Origin: an uncultured Kordiimonas sp.
Lineage (GTDB): Bacteria; Pseudomonadota; Alphaproteobacteria; Sphingomonadales; Kordiimonadaceae
Assembly: GCA_947503575.1 (NCBI GenBank)
Contig: CANNDZ010000001.1
Location: forward strand, 992,001 to 1,056,000
Direction: 5' to 3'
Length of the DNA stretch: 64,000 bases
Under the pieces are notes generated by a model, which searched no databases, was not told the DNA's origin, and was given only the letters and a program-made list of their open reading frames with translations. Positions 40,152-48,698 of this stretch are shown here, piece after piece. Position 1 is the first letter of the stretch; every line of letters begins with the position of its first letter. The position numbers and the translations under genes were made by a program.

Positions 40152-41153
40152 ATGCTTGTTGATGATCTTAATGACCTTACGAACCATCATAAAAGCCACT
40201 GCAAGCTTTATGCGGATTATGTTGCTTCCATGTTTCCCAAGGGGCAGGCTGAACAACTCGCTGATATTCCCTTCCTGCCAGTGCGCGCCTTTAAAGAGTT
40301 CACGCTTAAGAGCGTTCCCGATGATGCCGTCTATAAGACAATGCGCTCTTCGGGTACATCAGGGCAGTTCTCCCAGATTTTCCTGGATAAGCAGACCGCT
40401 TTGAGTCAAACCCGCGCATTGGCCGAAAGCTTCGCGGATTATTTCGGGAAAGGTCGCTTTCCCATGCTGGTGATAGACTCAGAGAGTACGGTTAAGGATC
40501 GTTTGAAGTTTTCCGCGCGTACGGCAGCCATCAATGGATTTTCCATGTTCTCGAATAAGCGTTGTTTTGCGCTTAAAGACGATATGACCCTTGATTTAGA
40601 AAGTATCCGCACTTTCCTGGCAGTAAATTCTGGCAAGCGTATTTTCGTCTTTGGGTTCACCTTCTTGATTTGGAGCACCTTCATTCAGGAGTTGAAGAGG
40701 CGAAAACAAACGCTGCCCCTGGAAAACGCCTTCTTCTTGCATGGTGGCGGCTGGAAAAAACTTGAAGCCGAGAAAGTCTCTAATGATGCTTTTAGAGAAG
40801 CGATCCATGAGACCACGGGTAGTTCATCAGTCCACAATTATTATGGCATGGTCGAGCAGACAGGCACGATTTTTATCGAATGCGAAAAGGGTCATTTACA
40901 CGCGGCTCGACAAGGCGCGGCGTTGGCGCGTGACCCCAGAACACACAAAGCTTTGGACCACGGGGTGACTGGTCTTCTGCAGGTGTTTTCTTCCATTCAG
41001 GGTAGTTATCCCGGACACTCGCTACTCACTGAGGACATTGGGCGTACTTACGCGGGGTCTAGTTGTGGTTGTGGGCGCGGGGGCACGATTGTGGAGATTG
41101 ATGGCCGCCTTGCTCAGGCTGAAGTGCGGGGTTGCAGCGATGCCTATCCATAG
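40152..41153 (+). CDS. LuxE-like acyl-protein synthetase
   Basis: Related to the acyl-protein synthetase of the bacterial fatty acid reductase complex, which adenylates an acyl group and transfers it to a protein Cys for reduction by LuxC. Visible features are the Ser/Thr-rich nucleotide loop MRSSGTSGQFSQ, VFGFTFLIW and YYGMVEQTGTIF. The Cys-rich C-terminal end (SSCGCGRGG, EVRGC) could provide the acyl-accepting Cys. The ATG at 40152 has GGAG at five bases; a GTG at 40137 overlapping the ligase stop is an alternative. LuxC follows with an overlap. No luxA, luxB or luxD is nearby. Confidence 0.85.
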   Translation: MLVDDLNDLTNHHKSHCKLYADYVASMFPKGQAEQLADIPFLPVRAFKEFTLKSVPDDAVYKTMRSSGTSGQFSQIFLDKQTALSQTRALAESFADYFGKGRFPMLVIDSESTVKDRLKFSARTAAINGFSMFSNKRCFALKDDMTLDLESIRTFLAVNSGKRIFVFGFTFLIWSTFIQELKRRKQTLPLENAFFLHGGGWKKLEAEKVSNDAFREAIHETTGSSSVHNYYGMVEQTGTIFIECEKGHLHAARQGAALARDPRTHKALDHGVTGLLQVFSSIQGSYPGHSLLTEDIGRTYAGSSCGCGRGGTIVEIDGRLAQAEVRGCSDAYP

Positions 41154-42330
41154 CACCAAAGCCTTTGAGGTAGGCGATTGGTTGAAGACTTTTTCCTTTG
41201 GCGCACGGCGATCCAGCGATGACGACAGCGTTGTTGCATTCCTGCAAGACCTATCGCGCGCGATCCTGAAGCATAAGGAAGCTCGCGCGTTTCCTGATCT
41301 TATGACTTTTGGCTACTTCTGTCGCAAGGCAAGCATAGCCAAGGTACGCGCCGCTTTGTCCGACCTTCACAATCGTTCGGGTTGGGGTACCGTAATACAT
41401 ATCGCGCCCTCAAATATTCCAGTTAATTTTGCCTTTTCCCTACTGATGGGAATGGTGGCAGGTAATTCCAACATCGTGCGCATGCCAACACGGGCTTTTG
41501 CGCAAATGGAACTGATGGTGCGGCTTTTTGATGAAGTTGCGGCGCAGCCTCAGCATGCTGGTTTCGGTAGCGAAACTGCTTTTGTCCAAAGCGACCGCGA
41601 CAGCCCTCAGCTAAATGCGCTGATTGCTCAGGCACAGGGTTTGGTCGTCTGGGGGGGCGACTCCACGGTTGAGCGTTTTCGCTCATTGCCCAAGCACCCC
41701 CGCTGTGTAGAGGCTTATTTTCCCAATCGTGTTTCCTCAGCGCTTCTGTCTGCGCAAGCTGTTCTTGAAATCGAAGAAACTGCGCTGCTGTCTCTTTGTT
41801 TGAATTTTTATAATGATACCTACCTTGTGGATCAGAACGCTTGTTCTTCGCCCAATCTGATATTCTGGCAAGGCAATCAGTCCCAATGCGAGGCTGCGCG
41901 GAACCGGTTCTGGGACGCGCTTGATCAATATCTGGGTAAAACCTACGAATTAGACCCTGTAGCGCGGATTGAGCGATCACTAAATGTTATGGCGCTAGCC
42001 GATGCGTCACAGGGCGCCGTTCAAGTGGACAGCAATTACGAAGATATCTGGCGGTTAACCGACGATACTTTGCGCACCCAGAAACTGCGATTTGGTATGT
42101 TTCTGGAAGTAGATATCAAAGACCTTGAACAGATTCCCCCGATGTTGCGGAAGAATGAACAGACCCTGACTACCTTTGGCGTTGATCCTGAAACAGTGTT
42201 TGATACGCTTAAGTCTAATTTGTCCGGGATTGATCGGATTGTGCCGGTAGGCCGCGCACTGGATATGGGATTGGACTGGGACGGTCGGCAGATGCTGTCA
42301 CTATTTTCCCGAAAAACACAAGTTGGCTGA
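41140..42330 (+). CDS. LuxC-like long-chain acyl reductase
   Basis: NADPH-dependent reductase of the LuxC family, about 396 residues, that reduces an acyl thioester to the aldehyde. The acyl-Cys nucleophile is Cys235 in DQNACSSPNLIFW, the exact LuxC motif. The nucleotide-binding fold includes HIAPSNIPVNFAFSLLMGMVAGNSNIVRMP and VVWGGDSTVERFRS. The start ATG at 41140 overlaps the LuxE stop by 14 bases. In V. cholerae O1 a LuxC-like protein, RfbN, works with an ACP-like and a ligase-like protein in the proposed tetronate pathway of the O antigen. This is a precedent for a LuxC in a glycan locus. Confidence 0.88.
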   Translation: MPIHSTKAFEVGDWLKTFSFGARRSSDDDSVVAFLQDLSRAILKHKEARAFPDLMTFGYFCRKASIAKVRAALSDLHNRSGWGTVIHIAPSNIPVNFAFSLLMGMVAGNSNIVRMPTRAFAQMELMVRLFDEVAAQPQHAGFGSETAFVQSDRDSPQLNALIAQAQGLVVWGGDSTVERFRSLPKHPRCVEAYFPNRVSSALLSAQAVLEIEETALLSLCLNFYNDTYLVDQNACSSPNLIFWQGNQSQCEAARNRFWDALDQYLGKTYELDPVARIERSLNVMALADASQGAVQVDSNYEDIWRLTDDTLRTQKLRFGMFLEVDIKDLEQIPPMLRKNEQTLTTFGVDPETVFDTLKSNLSGIDRIVPVGRALDMGLDWDGRQMLSLFSRKTQVG

Positions 42331-42375
42331 TACGGTGACTATCCATCAATTGTGGGCCAAAGGAGAGAGTCTAAA

Positions 42376-42834
42376 ATGTCATTTTCATTAAATGCAGAAG
42401 AACTAAAGAAATATCAACCTAATCGATTTCCGTTTCTGATGATCGATATCGTAGAGGATGTCGAGCCAGGCCAATACGCAAAAGGCTACAAAAACCTTAC
42501 TAACAACGAATGGTATTTCCCCATGCATTTTCCGGGCGCACCAAATATGCCCGGCGCCCTGCAGCTAGAGGCAATGGCGCAGATGTTGACTGTAGCGATT
42601 ACCACTCAAGAGGGTCTTTCGGGGGCAGTAACCCATGCGTTGGAACACACTGTACGCTTTCGCAAGGAAGTCCTGCCCGGTGACTGCCTCAGGATTGAAG
42701 CCTTTATAGACAGTTGGCGGCGCGGTATCTGCAAAGGGCACGCCTTTGGTTACACCAACGGTGAAGTCGCCTGCCAGGCTAAGATGATGATCACCATCCC
42801 TGACATTCTGGAACAATATCTACCAAAGAGATGA
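42376..42834 (+). CDS. FabZ-like 3-hydroxyacyl-ACP dehydratase
   Basis: Hot-dog-fold dehydratase of 152 residues. The catalytic pair is intact: His51 in MHFPGAPNMPGALQLEAMAQ and Glu65 fourteen residues later, with the usual N-terminal NRFPFLMID. Acting on an ACP-bound 3-hydroxyacyl group it would introduce a double bond. No ketosynthase accompanies it, so the substrate may come from fatty acid synthesis or the reaction may run on a short acid. The ATG at 42376 follows AGGAGAG; the eight upstream codons in frame are not needed. Its stop overlaps the GMC gene by four bases. Confidence 0.88.
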   Translation: MSFSLNAEELKKYQPNRFPFLMIDIVEDVEPGQYAKGYKNLTNNEWYFPMHFPGAPNMPGALQLEAMAQMLTVAITTQEGLSGAVTHALEHTVRFRKEVLPGDCLRIEAFIDSWRRGICKGHAFGYTNGEVACQAKMMITIPDILEQYLPKR

Positions 42835-44429
42835 CGATTTTTGATTTTATTGTGGTTGGCAGTGGGGCTGCGGGGGCTGCTGCCGCATGGAAATTGTGTA
42901 AGCATGGATTTAAGGTAGCCTGTATAGAACGTGGTGGTTGGATGGAGCCAGCGTCCTATCCCACAACAGGACACGATTGGGAGAAAGCCAAGCGCAGCAC
43001 CGCAAACCCTGCAATTGCCGAGCGCCAGAATCGCTGGGACTATCCAGTGGATGATAAAGAGTCGCCTATTGCTGTCTGTAACTTTAACGCGGTTGGCGGT
43101 TCTACCATATTGTATTCAGGGCATTTTCCGCGCTTTCGTCCTGACGATTTCCGCCTTAAAACAACCGAAGGTCTGGGGGCAGACTGGCCTTTGTCTTATG
43201 ACGAACTGCGTCCCCACTTTGACGAGAACGAACGCGAGATGTCGGTTGCAGGGCTTGCGGGTGATCCAATGTATCCCGAGATCGAAAATCTGCTGCCCCC
43301 TGTGCCACTGGGCGAAACCGGCACTCGGCTGGCGCGTGCCTTTAATGCCAAGGGTTGGCACTGGTGGCCGAGTTACAGCGCAATTTCAACCCGCGCAGCA
43401 CGCGGGCGAAATGCCTGCATCAATCTTGGGCCATGTAATACTGGTTGCCCGCAGGGTGCGAAGTCTTCAACCGATATCACCTATATCCCCCGCGCCCGAC
43501 AGTTGGGTCTTGAGATCATGGAAAACATGGCTGTTTCCAGAGTGCTGCTTGAGAATGGTCGAGCAGTAGGCGTCGAGGCCCATGACGATGCAGGTGCGCT
43601 ACATCAATTTCATGCCAGAAACATCGTGCTTGCCGCAAGTGCAGTTGGAACGCCTCGCATCCTTTTGAATTCAACCAGCGAGGCGGCTTCCCGTGGGCTT
43701 GCCAATCAATCGGGCCAGGTTGGGCGTAATTTGATGATTCATCCGTTGGGCTATGTTGAAGGCGTCTTCCCAGAGGCCTTGGACACCGATACTGGTCCGC
43801 AGGGGTGCATGTTATACAGTCTTGAACACCACCGCGCAGCCGAGGCTGATCATAAGCTAGGCTATATGATGCATGCGCTTCGCGGCACAGGCCCTCTGGA
43901 AACCGCTGTCTCTGCCTACCAGCGGCGCAAGTTGAAATTTGGGCAACAGATATATGATGATTTCGACGCGTTTTTTAGAAGACAGGTCGTGATTTCAATC
44001 ATCTGCGAAGATCTTCCCGACCCCAAAAATTGTGTACTGCTGGATACACAGAACACGGATCGCTTCGGTGTGGCTGGTGTCAAAATCAACTATGCACTTG
44101 CGGACAATACGCGCAAAATGATGACCCACGGCATGGGGCGGGCTAAAGAAATCATGCTCGAGGCGGGCGCAGGACGTACCTATGCATACGGCCCTGTCAG
44201 AAATACCGGCTGGCATCTGATGGGTACTGCGCGGATGGGCGAAGACCCCAGCAACTCCGTTGTTGGTCCAGATGGTCAAGCGCACACCGTAAAAGGCCTT
44301 TACATCGTGGACTCCAGCGTCTTCGTCACCGGCTCATGTGTAAACCCTGCAAACACAATCCAATCTGTGGCGCTTTACCTCGCCAATCGTATGGCTGAGA
44401 CAGCCAAAGCCGAGGGGGCATTATCATGA
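42831..44429 (+). CDS. GMC-family FAD oxidoreductase
   Basis: FAD-dependent alcohol or sugar oxidase/dehydrogenase, 532 residues. FAD binds at FIVVGSGAAGAAAAWKL and the ribityl region; GGSTILYSGHFPR and CINLGPCNTGCPQGAKSSTD are typical of the glucose-methanol-choline family and its gluconate dehydrogenase relatives. The active-site His and Asn are in GWHLMGTARMGEDP and NPANTIQSVAL. No signal peptide is seen. It is coupled to the next gene by an ATGA overlap, like the subunit pairs of membrane gluconate dehydrogenases. The substrate alcohol is presumably the product of the module. Confidence 0.9.
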   Translation: MTIFDFIVVGSGAAGAAAAWKLCKHGFKVACIERGGWMEPASYPTTGHDWEKAKRSTANPAIAERQNRWDYPVDDKESPIAVCNFNAVGGSTILYSGHFPRFRPDDFRLKTTEGLGADWPLSYDELRPHFDENEREMSVAGLAGDPMYPEIENLLPPVPLGETGTRLARAFNAKGWHWWPSYSAISTRAARGRNACINLGPCNTGCPQGAKSSTDITYIPRARQLGLEIMENMAVSRVLLENGRAVGVEAHDDAGALHQFHARNIVLAASAVGTPRILLNSTSEAASRGLANQSGQVGRNLMIHPLGYVEGVFPEALDTDTGPQGCMLYSLEHHRAAEADHKLGYMMHALRGTGPLETAVSAYQRRKLKFGQQIYDDFDAFFRRQVVISIICEDLPDPKNCVLLDTQNTDRFGVAGVKINYALADNTRKMMTHGMGRAKEIMLEAGAGRTYAYGPVRNTGWHLMGTARMGEDPSNSVVGPDGQAHTVKGLYIVDSSVFVTGSCVNPANTIQSVALYLANRMAETAKAEGALS

Positions 44430-44809
44430 CAACCCCTGTAGCGTTTCTTGACCTGATGTTTCCGGGGGATGCAGACCGCATGATGCCCAGTTTCAGCGCC
44501 CTTGGGCTAGAAGCGCTTGCCTCACTTGAAACCGAGATCGCCGCACTCGCCCCACATCTAAATGAACACGGTGAAACACTCGCGCCCCTAAATGACATTA
44601 ATGATAAGCTAAAGGCCTTGCGCAAACTTGCCACAGCTCCAACGCAGTCTTTTACGATGGCCGCACTAGAGGCCTATTTCACCAATCCATCCGTCATCTC
44701 GGCCCTTCGCGGCGACGGGCCTACTGAGCTGTTTCCTCATTCCCGCAGCCTGCCCGATATAGACTATGACCTTCTCGAGCCCGTCCTCGAACGATTTTCA
44801 GAAAGCTAG
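44426..44809 (+). CDS. Small partner protein of the GMC oxidoreductase (unknown family)
   Basis: A 127-residue, mostly helical acidic protein with no confident family assignment. Start ATGA overlaps the GMC stop. The opening VAFLDLMFPGDADRMMPSFSALGLEALASL recalls the small subunit of gluconate 2-dehydrogenase, which has a similar FPG..D..MP-type opening, but without its Tat signal. Most likely a stabilising subunit of the oxidoreductase; that is inference from gene coupling and size. Confidence 0.65.
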   Translation: MTTPVAFLDLMFPGDADRMMPSFSALGLEALASLETEIAALAPHLNEHGETLAPLNDINDKLKALRKLATAPTQSFTMAALEAYFTNPSVISALRGDGPTELFPHSRSLPDIDYDLLEPVLERFSES

Positions 44810-44815
44810 ACACCC

Positions 44816-45550
44816 ATGAGTGATATTCAGAAAACCGCCATCGTTACCGGAGCCAATCGAGGCATCGGTCTTAGCATTGCCCAGCACCTCGCGGCTGAAG
44901 GCTTCCGTGTTGCTGCCTGCGTGCGCTCGAGTTCTGATGACCTTTCCCAACTCATCCAAGACGGTAAGGGTACACACGAGATATTTACCATGGATATGGC
45001 TGATGATGCCTCTATCAAGGAGGGTGCGCGTCAAATGCTGAAATGGACTGGGGCGCCCGCTGGACTTGTGAATTGCGCAGGAATGGCTTCGGGAAGTCTG
45101 TTCTCTATGACCCGCATGGAAGATTTGCGCGCGCTTTATCAGGTGAACTTATTCGGGCCGCTGATGCTGGCCCAGTATGTCGCAAAGACCATGATGCGAA
45201 CCAAGTCTGGCTCTATTGTGAATATTTCTTCAACCGCCGGGGTGCTGGCTGACTCTGGAACGCTAGGCTATGGGGGCTCGAAAGCCTCTTTGATCCACGC
45301 TAGCCGCGTCATGGCAAACGAGTTAGGCGCATTTGGCATACGCGTGAATGCTGTGGCCCCGTCAGTTGTGGAGACTGACATGGCGGGGCTGATGGATGAT
45401 AAGGCACGTGCTAAACTTGATGATCGTTCGGCCCTTAGCGGCCGGATCATGCCTGAAGATGTAGCGGGACTTGTCGGCTTTCTTTTATCCCCGGCTTCCA
45501 GCAAAATCTCGGGTCAGGTCATTCGTATCGACCGCGGGATGCCTTTTTGA
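44816..45550 (+). CDS. Short-chain dehydrogenase/reductase (FabG-like)
   Basis: Classical SDR of 244 residues. NAD(P)H binding is at VTGANRGIGLSIA and NCAG; the catalytic Ser is in IVNISSTAG, and Tyr and Lys are in LGYGGSKAS. The C-terminus has SGQVIRIDRGMPF, as in FabG-type reductases. It ends the ten-gene module, seven bases after the small partner gene. Likely reduces a keto intermediate, possibly carrier-bound or the acyloin made by the transketolase. Confidence 0.9.
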   Translation: MSDIQKTAIVTGANRGIGLSIAQHLAAEGFRVAACVRSSSDDLSQLIQDGKGTHEIFTMDMADDASIKEGARQMLKWTGAPAGLVNCAGMASGSLFSMTRMEDLRALYQVNLFGPLMLAQYVAKTMMRTKSGSIVNISSTAGVLADSGTLGYGGSKASLIHASRVMANELGAFGIRVNAVAPSVVETDMAGLMDDKARAKLDDRSALSGRIMPEDVAGLVGFLLSPASSKISGQVIRIDRGMPF

Positions 45551-45608
45551 ACGATATCTGCCTGCGTTTCCGCTATTCGATTAAAAAGCGATTTAGCTCA
45601 TTGAAGAT

Positions 45609-45621
45609 AATCTGTTATAGA
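45609..45621. repeat. 13-bp direct repeat, copy 1
   Basis: AATCTGTTATAGA, in the gap before the deacetylase gene. An identical copy is at 47049-47061. The pair flanks that gene. It may be chance or a trace of insertion. Confidence 0.3.
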
Positions 45622-45673
45622 GCAGTCTTGCCCGTGTATTTTCGGCCAAACTCGCCCTCAAAAGAGATGGATT

Positions 45674-47068
45674 ATGGTAGTAAAGATTTTTTCTTCCTCA
45701 AAACACCTTGGTCTGCGCTCCTATATATATGATTGGATTTTTCGTGACCGTCTAGGGCTCCAATTGTCACACTTTCACGAGGAAAGAGATGATATTGCGA
45801 TAGGCATTGAGGGCCATGCCGGAGAGGTACGATTGCCGGACATCTTTCTATCCCTGCCGCAGGAAGACTGGCTTCAACCTTCTTCAATGCCAACGTTGCC
45901 GTTGAATGTCTGGAATGCTGCAGTTCTTGACAAGAACATCCCGCTAATTGACCTCACCGTCCCCATCATTTTTGGAAGTTCCCTTCCTCAAGGCAATAGA
46001 GATGCGGCCTCTGTAACATTGCCTATCGATATATTTGGATCAGCGGTCTTTATGCTGGGGCGCTATGAAGAGATGATCAGCAGTGAGCGCGACGCGCATG
46101 ACCGTTTTCCGGCAAAAGCATCCATGGCGCATCAGGCAGGTTTTATTGAACGCCCAATAATTGACGAATATATAGAAATTTTATGGGCTGCGCTCAAAAA
46201 AATATGTCCTCACCTGCAAAGGAAAGAAAACCATTTCAGTATCAGTTTGTCACATGATGTCGATTTCCCCAGCCAATATGCGTTTTCTTCATTTGGCAGA
46301 CTTGCAAAGCAACTCGCTCGGGAAGCTGTTTTAAAGCGGCATTTTTTTGGTTTGTTTCAAGCGCCAATTACGCGCCTCAATACAAAGAGAAAACTGCACA
46401 ACAGTGACCCGGCAAACACCTTTGATTGGATCATGGATGTCTCTGACCAGCAAGGTCTAAGAAGCTCTTTCTATTTTATCTGCGGCTGCACGGACCGAAG
46501 ATTTGATGCCGATTACCGCATTGACCATCCGGCAATACGACATCTTATTCGTCGTATTCACGCGAGAGGTCATGAAATAGGCTTGCACCCCAGCTACCAT
46601 ACATACTTAGATCAAGCGAAATTCTTGAAAGAATCTAAGTTGTTAAGGAAAATTTGCCGCGAGGAAGGGGTTAACCAGACCACCTGGGGAGGTAGGATGC
46701 ATTATCTACGGTGGCGGCAACCAGATACCATGTTGAATTGGGAACAGGCCGGAATGGATTACGATTCTACTTTAGGATACGCCGACCACGTTGGGTTCAG
46801 GTGTGGCACTTGTTTTGATTACTCTGCCTTTCATCCATTTACTGGCGAAAAATACAAGTTGAAATTCAAGCCGCTGATAGCAATGGACGTTACTATATTG
46901 TCAGAAAGCTATATGGGGCTGCGACAGGAGGAAGCTGCGAGTAACAGGTTATTGTCGTTGAAGGATGCATGCAGAAAAGTTAGTGGAAATTTTACACTAT
47001 TATGGCATAACAATCATCTAGCTGAAGAGAGAATTCGTCAGATATATAAATCTGTTATAGAAAATTGA
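45674..47068 (+). CDS. Polysaccharide deacetylase-family protein
   Basis: A 464-residue protein with an N-terminal domain of about 180 residues found in EPS-locus deacetylases, followed by a NodB-like barrel. Metal and catalytic positions are SLSHDVDFP (Asp pair) and GHEIGLHPSYHTY (His motif), with NFTLLWHNN near the end. It lacks a signal peptide or TM, so it probably acts in the cytoplasm on a precursor, or is a degenerate member. Lower GC than the preceding module, so a composition change occurs at about 45.6 kb. Confidence 0.8.
   Translation: MVVKIFSSSKHLGLRSYIYDWIFRDRLGLQLSHFHEERDDIAIGIEGHAGEVRLPDIFLSLPQEDWLQPSSMPTLPLNVWNAAVLDKNIPLIDLTVPIIFGSSLPQGNRDAASVTLPIDIFGSAVFMLGRYEEMISSERDAHDRFPAKASMAHQAGFIERPIIDEYIEILWAALKKICPHLQRKENHFSISLSHDVDFPSQYAFSSFGRLAKQLAREAVLKRHFFGLFQAPITRLNTKRKLHNSDPANTFDWIMDVSDQQGLRSSFYFICGCTDRRFDADYRIDHPAIRHLIRRIHARGHEIGLHPSYHTYLDQAKFLKESKLLRKICREEGVNQTTWGGRMHYLRWRQPDTMLNWEQAGMDYDSTLGYADHVGFRCGTCFDYSAFHPFTGEKYKLKFKPLIAMDVTILSESYMGLRQEEAASNRLLSLKDACRKVSGNFTLLWHNNHLAEERIRQIYKSVIEN
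47049..47061. repeat. 13-bp direct repeat, copy 2
   Basis: Second copy of AATCTGTTATAGA, within the last codons of the deacetylase gene. See 45609-45621. Confidence 0.3.
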
Positions 47069-47110
47069 TATTAATTGCACTTTTAGAGCCTATTTCGCGG
47101 GAAATGACGC

Positions 47111-48430
47111 ATGAAAAATAGAGTGTTGTTGGTATGTTATTTGTTCCCGCCATGCGGTGGAGCTGGTGTTCAACGCAATGCCAAATATTGCAAATACCTT
47201 CCTAGGCTTGGTTGGCAGCCAACTGTGCTTACAGTCAAAGATATAGTCTATCATTCGTATGATGAAAGCCTGCTTTCCGACCTTTCCAGCGACGTGAAAA
47301 TTGTGCGTGCTGGTTCTTTAGATCCCTTGCGGTTAACCGCCGTTATTTCCAAGCTGATCAGTTTATTTAAGACAAATGTATCTAGTAAGAAAAAAGCACA
47401 ATCAAGAAGGGTAAAAACACCGAAAAATAATCGAATTGTTACTCTCTATCGCTTCTTGCGCGATTGGTTTCTAGTTCCTGATGCCAGTGTCGGCTGGGTG
47501 CCATTTGCGGTCTATGCTGGGGTTGCGGCGGTTAGGCGTGACAATATTCAGGTTATCGTTGGGTCGGTTGGTCCGTATTCTAATGCCCTTGTAGCCTATC
47601 TAGTAAGCCGAATTACCGGAAAGCCTTATGTTCTGGATTTTAGAGATGGCTGGATTGATGATCCGGCGTTGCATTGCCCAACGGCTGTGCACGCAGCTTT
47701 GCATAAATGGCTGGAAAAAATAGCGATCACAGGCGCTCAAATGGTTTGCGTTTATGGTAGTTACCAGCAAAACATATTTATGGAGCGGTACCCTGGGATC
47801 AACGTTGGTGTCTTGACGAATGGCTATGACGCTGATGATTTTATTAACTTCATACCAATAGAAAAAACTGAGCGTAGGCTTATAGTCTACACCGGTACCT
47901 TATATGGCAACTATACAGGTTTCTTCAGGCAGTTCATATCGGACTTATCAAAATTGCCTTCGCCAGTTCTTGAGAAAATTGAAGTTGTTATTGTTGGAAG
48001 AGTGGAAATAGAGGGAGCCGAAGCAATCGTCGCTGAAGAAGGCCTCGGATCAGTTGTAAGGTTTGAGGGGTATGTTTCTCACGCAAAGTCGATTGGCTTT
48101 TTACAGGGTGCAGACGCTCTGTTGTTTGGATTGCCCGAAGACAATGTTATTGCCTACAGTGGGAAAATATTCGAGTACATGATGGCTAAAAAGCCTATCA
48201 TTTCTTATGTAAATACATCGGGAATGGCTGCTGATTTGCTGCGCGAAATAGGATGCGATGACTGGATAGCGGGTTATGGAAATGAATATGGATTGACAAC
48301 GGTTTTGAGTGATATAGACAGCAAAGGCTGGGCCTTGCCTGAGACTCCAGCGCTGAATACATTTAGCCGTGAGGCGTTGACAGAAAGATTTGCGCAATAC
48401 CTGCTGCAAGCCGTAGATACAGGCAGGTAA
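47111..48430 (+). CDS. Glycosyltransferase family 4-like
   Basis: GT-B fold transferase, 439 residues. The N-terminal domain begins VLLVCYLFPPCGGAGVQRNAKYCKYLPRLG with the Gly-rich loop, and the C-terminal domain has IVYTGTLYGNY, GRVEIEGAEAI, and SGKIFEYMMAKKPII, where the E-x7-E motif is only partly kept. It adds a sugar to the lipid-linked repeat unit at the cytoplasmic face. Donor and acceptor are unknown. AT-rich, like the surrounding genes from 45.6 to 53 kb. Confidence 0.85.
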   Translation: MKNRVLLVCYLFPPCGGAGVQRNAKYCKYLPRLGWQPTVLTVKDIVYHSYDESLLSDLSSDVKIVRAGSLDPLRLTAVISKLISLFKTNVSSKKKAQSRRVKTPKNNRIVTLYRFLRDWFLVPDASVGWVPFAVYAGVAAVRRDNIQVIVGSVGPYSNALVAYLVSRITGKPYVLDFRDGWIDDPALHCPTAVHAALHKWLEKIAITGAQMVCVYGSYQQNIFMERYPGINVGVLTNGYDADDFINFIPIEKTERRLIVYTGTLYGNYTGFFRQFISDLSKLPSPVLEKIEVVIVGRVEIEGAEAIVAEEGLGSVVRFEGYVSHAKSIGFLQGADALLFGLPEDNVIAYSGKIFEYMMAKKPIISYVNTSGMAADLLREIGCDDWIAGYGNEYGLTTVLSDIDSKGWALPETPALNTFSREALTERFAQYLLQAVDTGR

Positions 48431-48698
48431 AATTATAGTAAGCGACTGTATAGTAGTTTCTTTTCATTTCCCATCTTACCTGAAGATAGATACGTAAAGT
48501 CTTTCACAGGTATTCGGTGCCAAGGTCGAACACTGTATTGAAAACTGAGATCGTTTTACTCTGTGCAGCACGCGCTTTAGAGGTTAACCAGCAGGATAAT
48601 AAATCTCGATAGCCCGGTCTAAGGGAACCATACGTTAGAAATATAGCCGCGACGGACCGTAGGATATGAAGACGCAATGAGTAGGATACAAGCAAGCA

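Noticed and set aside
40152-42330. Bioluminescence operon
   Set aside because: LuxE-like and LuxC-like proteins are present, but there is no luciferase LuxA/LuxB or LuxD, and the neighbours are glycan genes.
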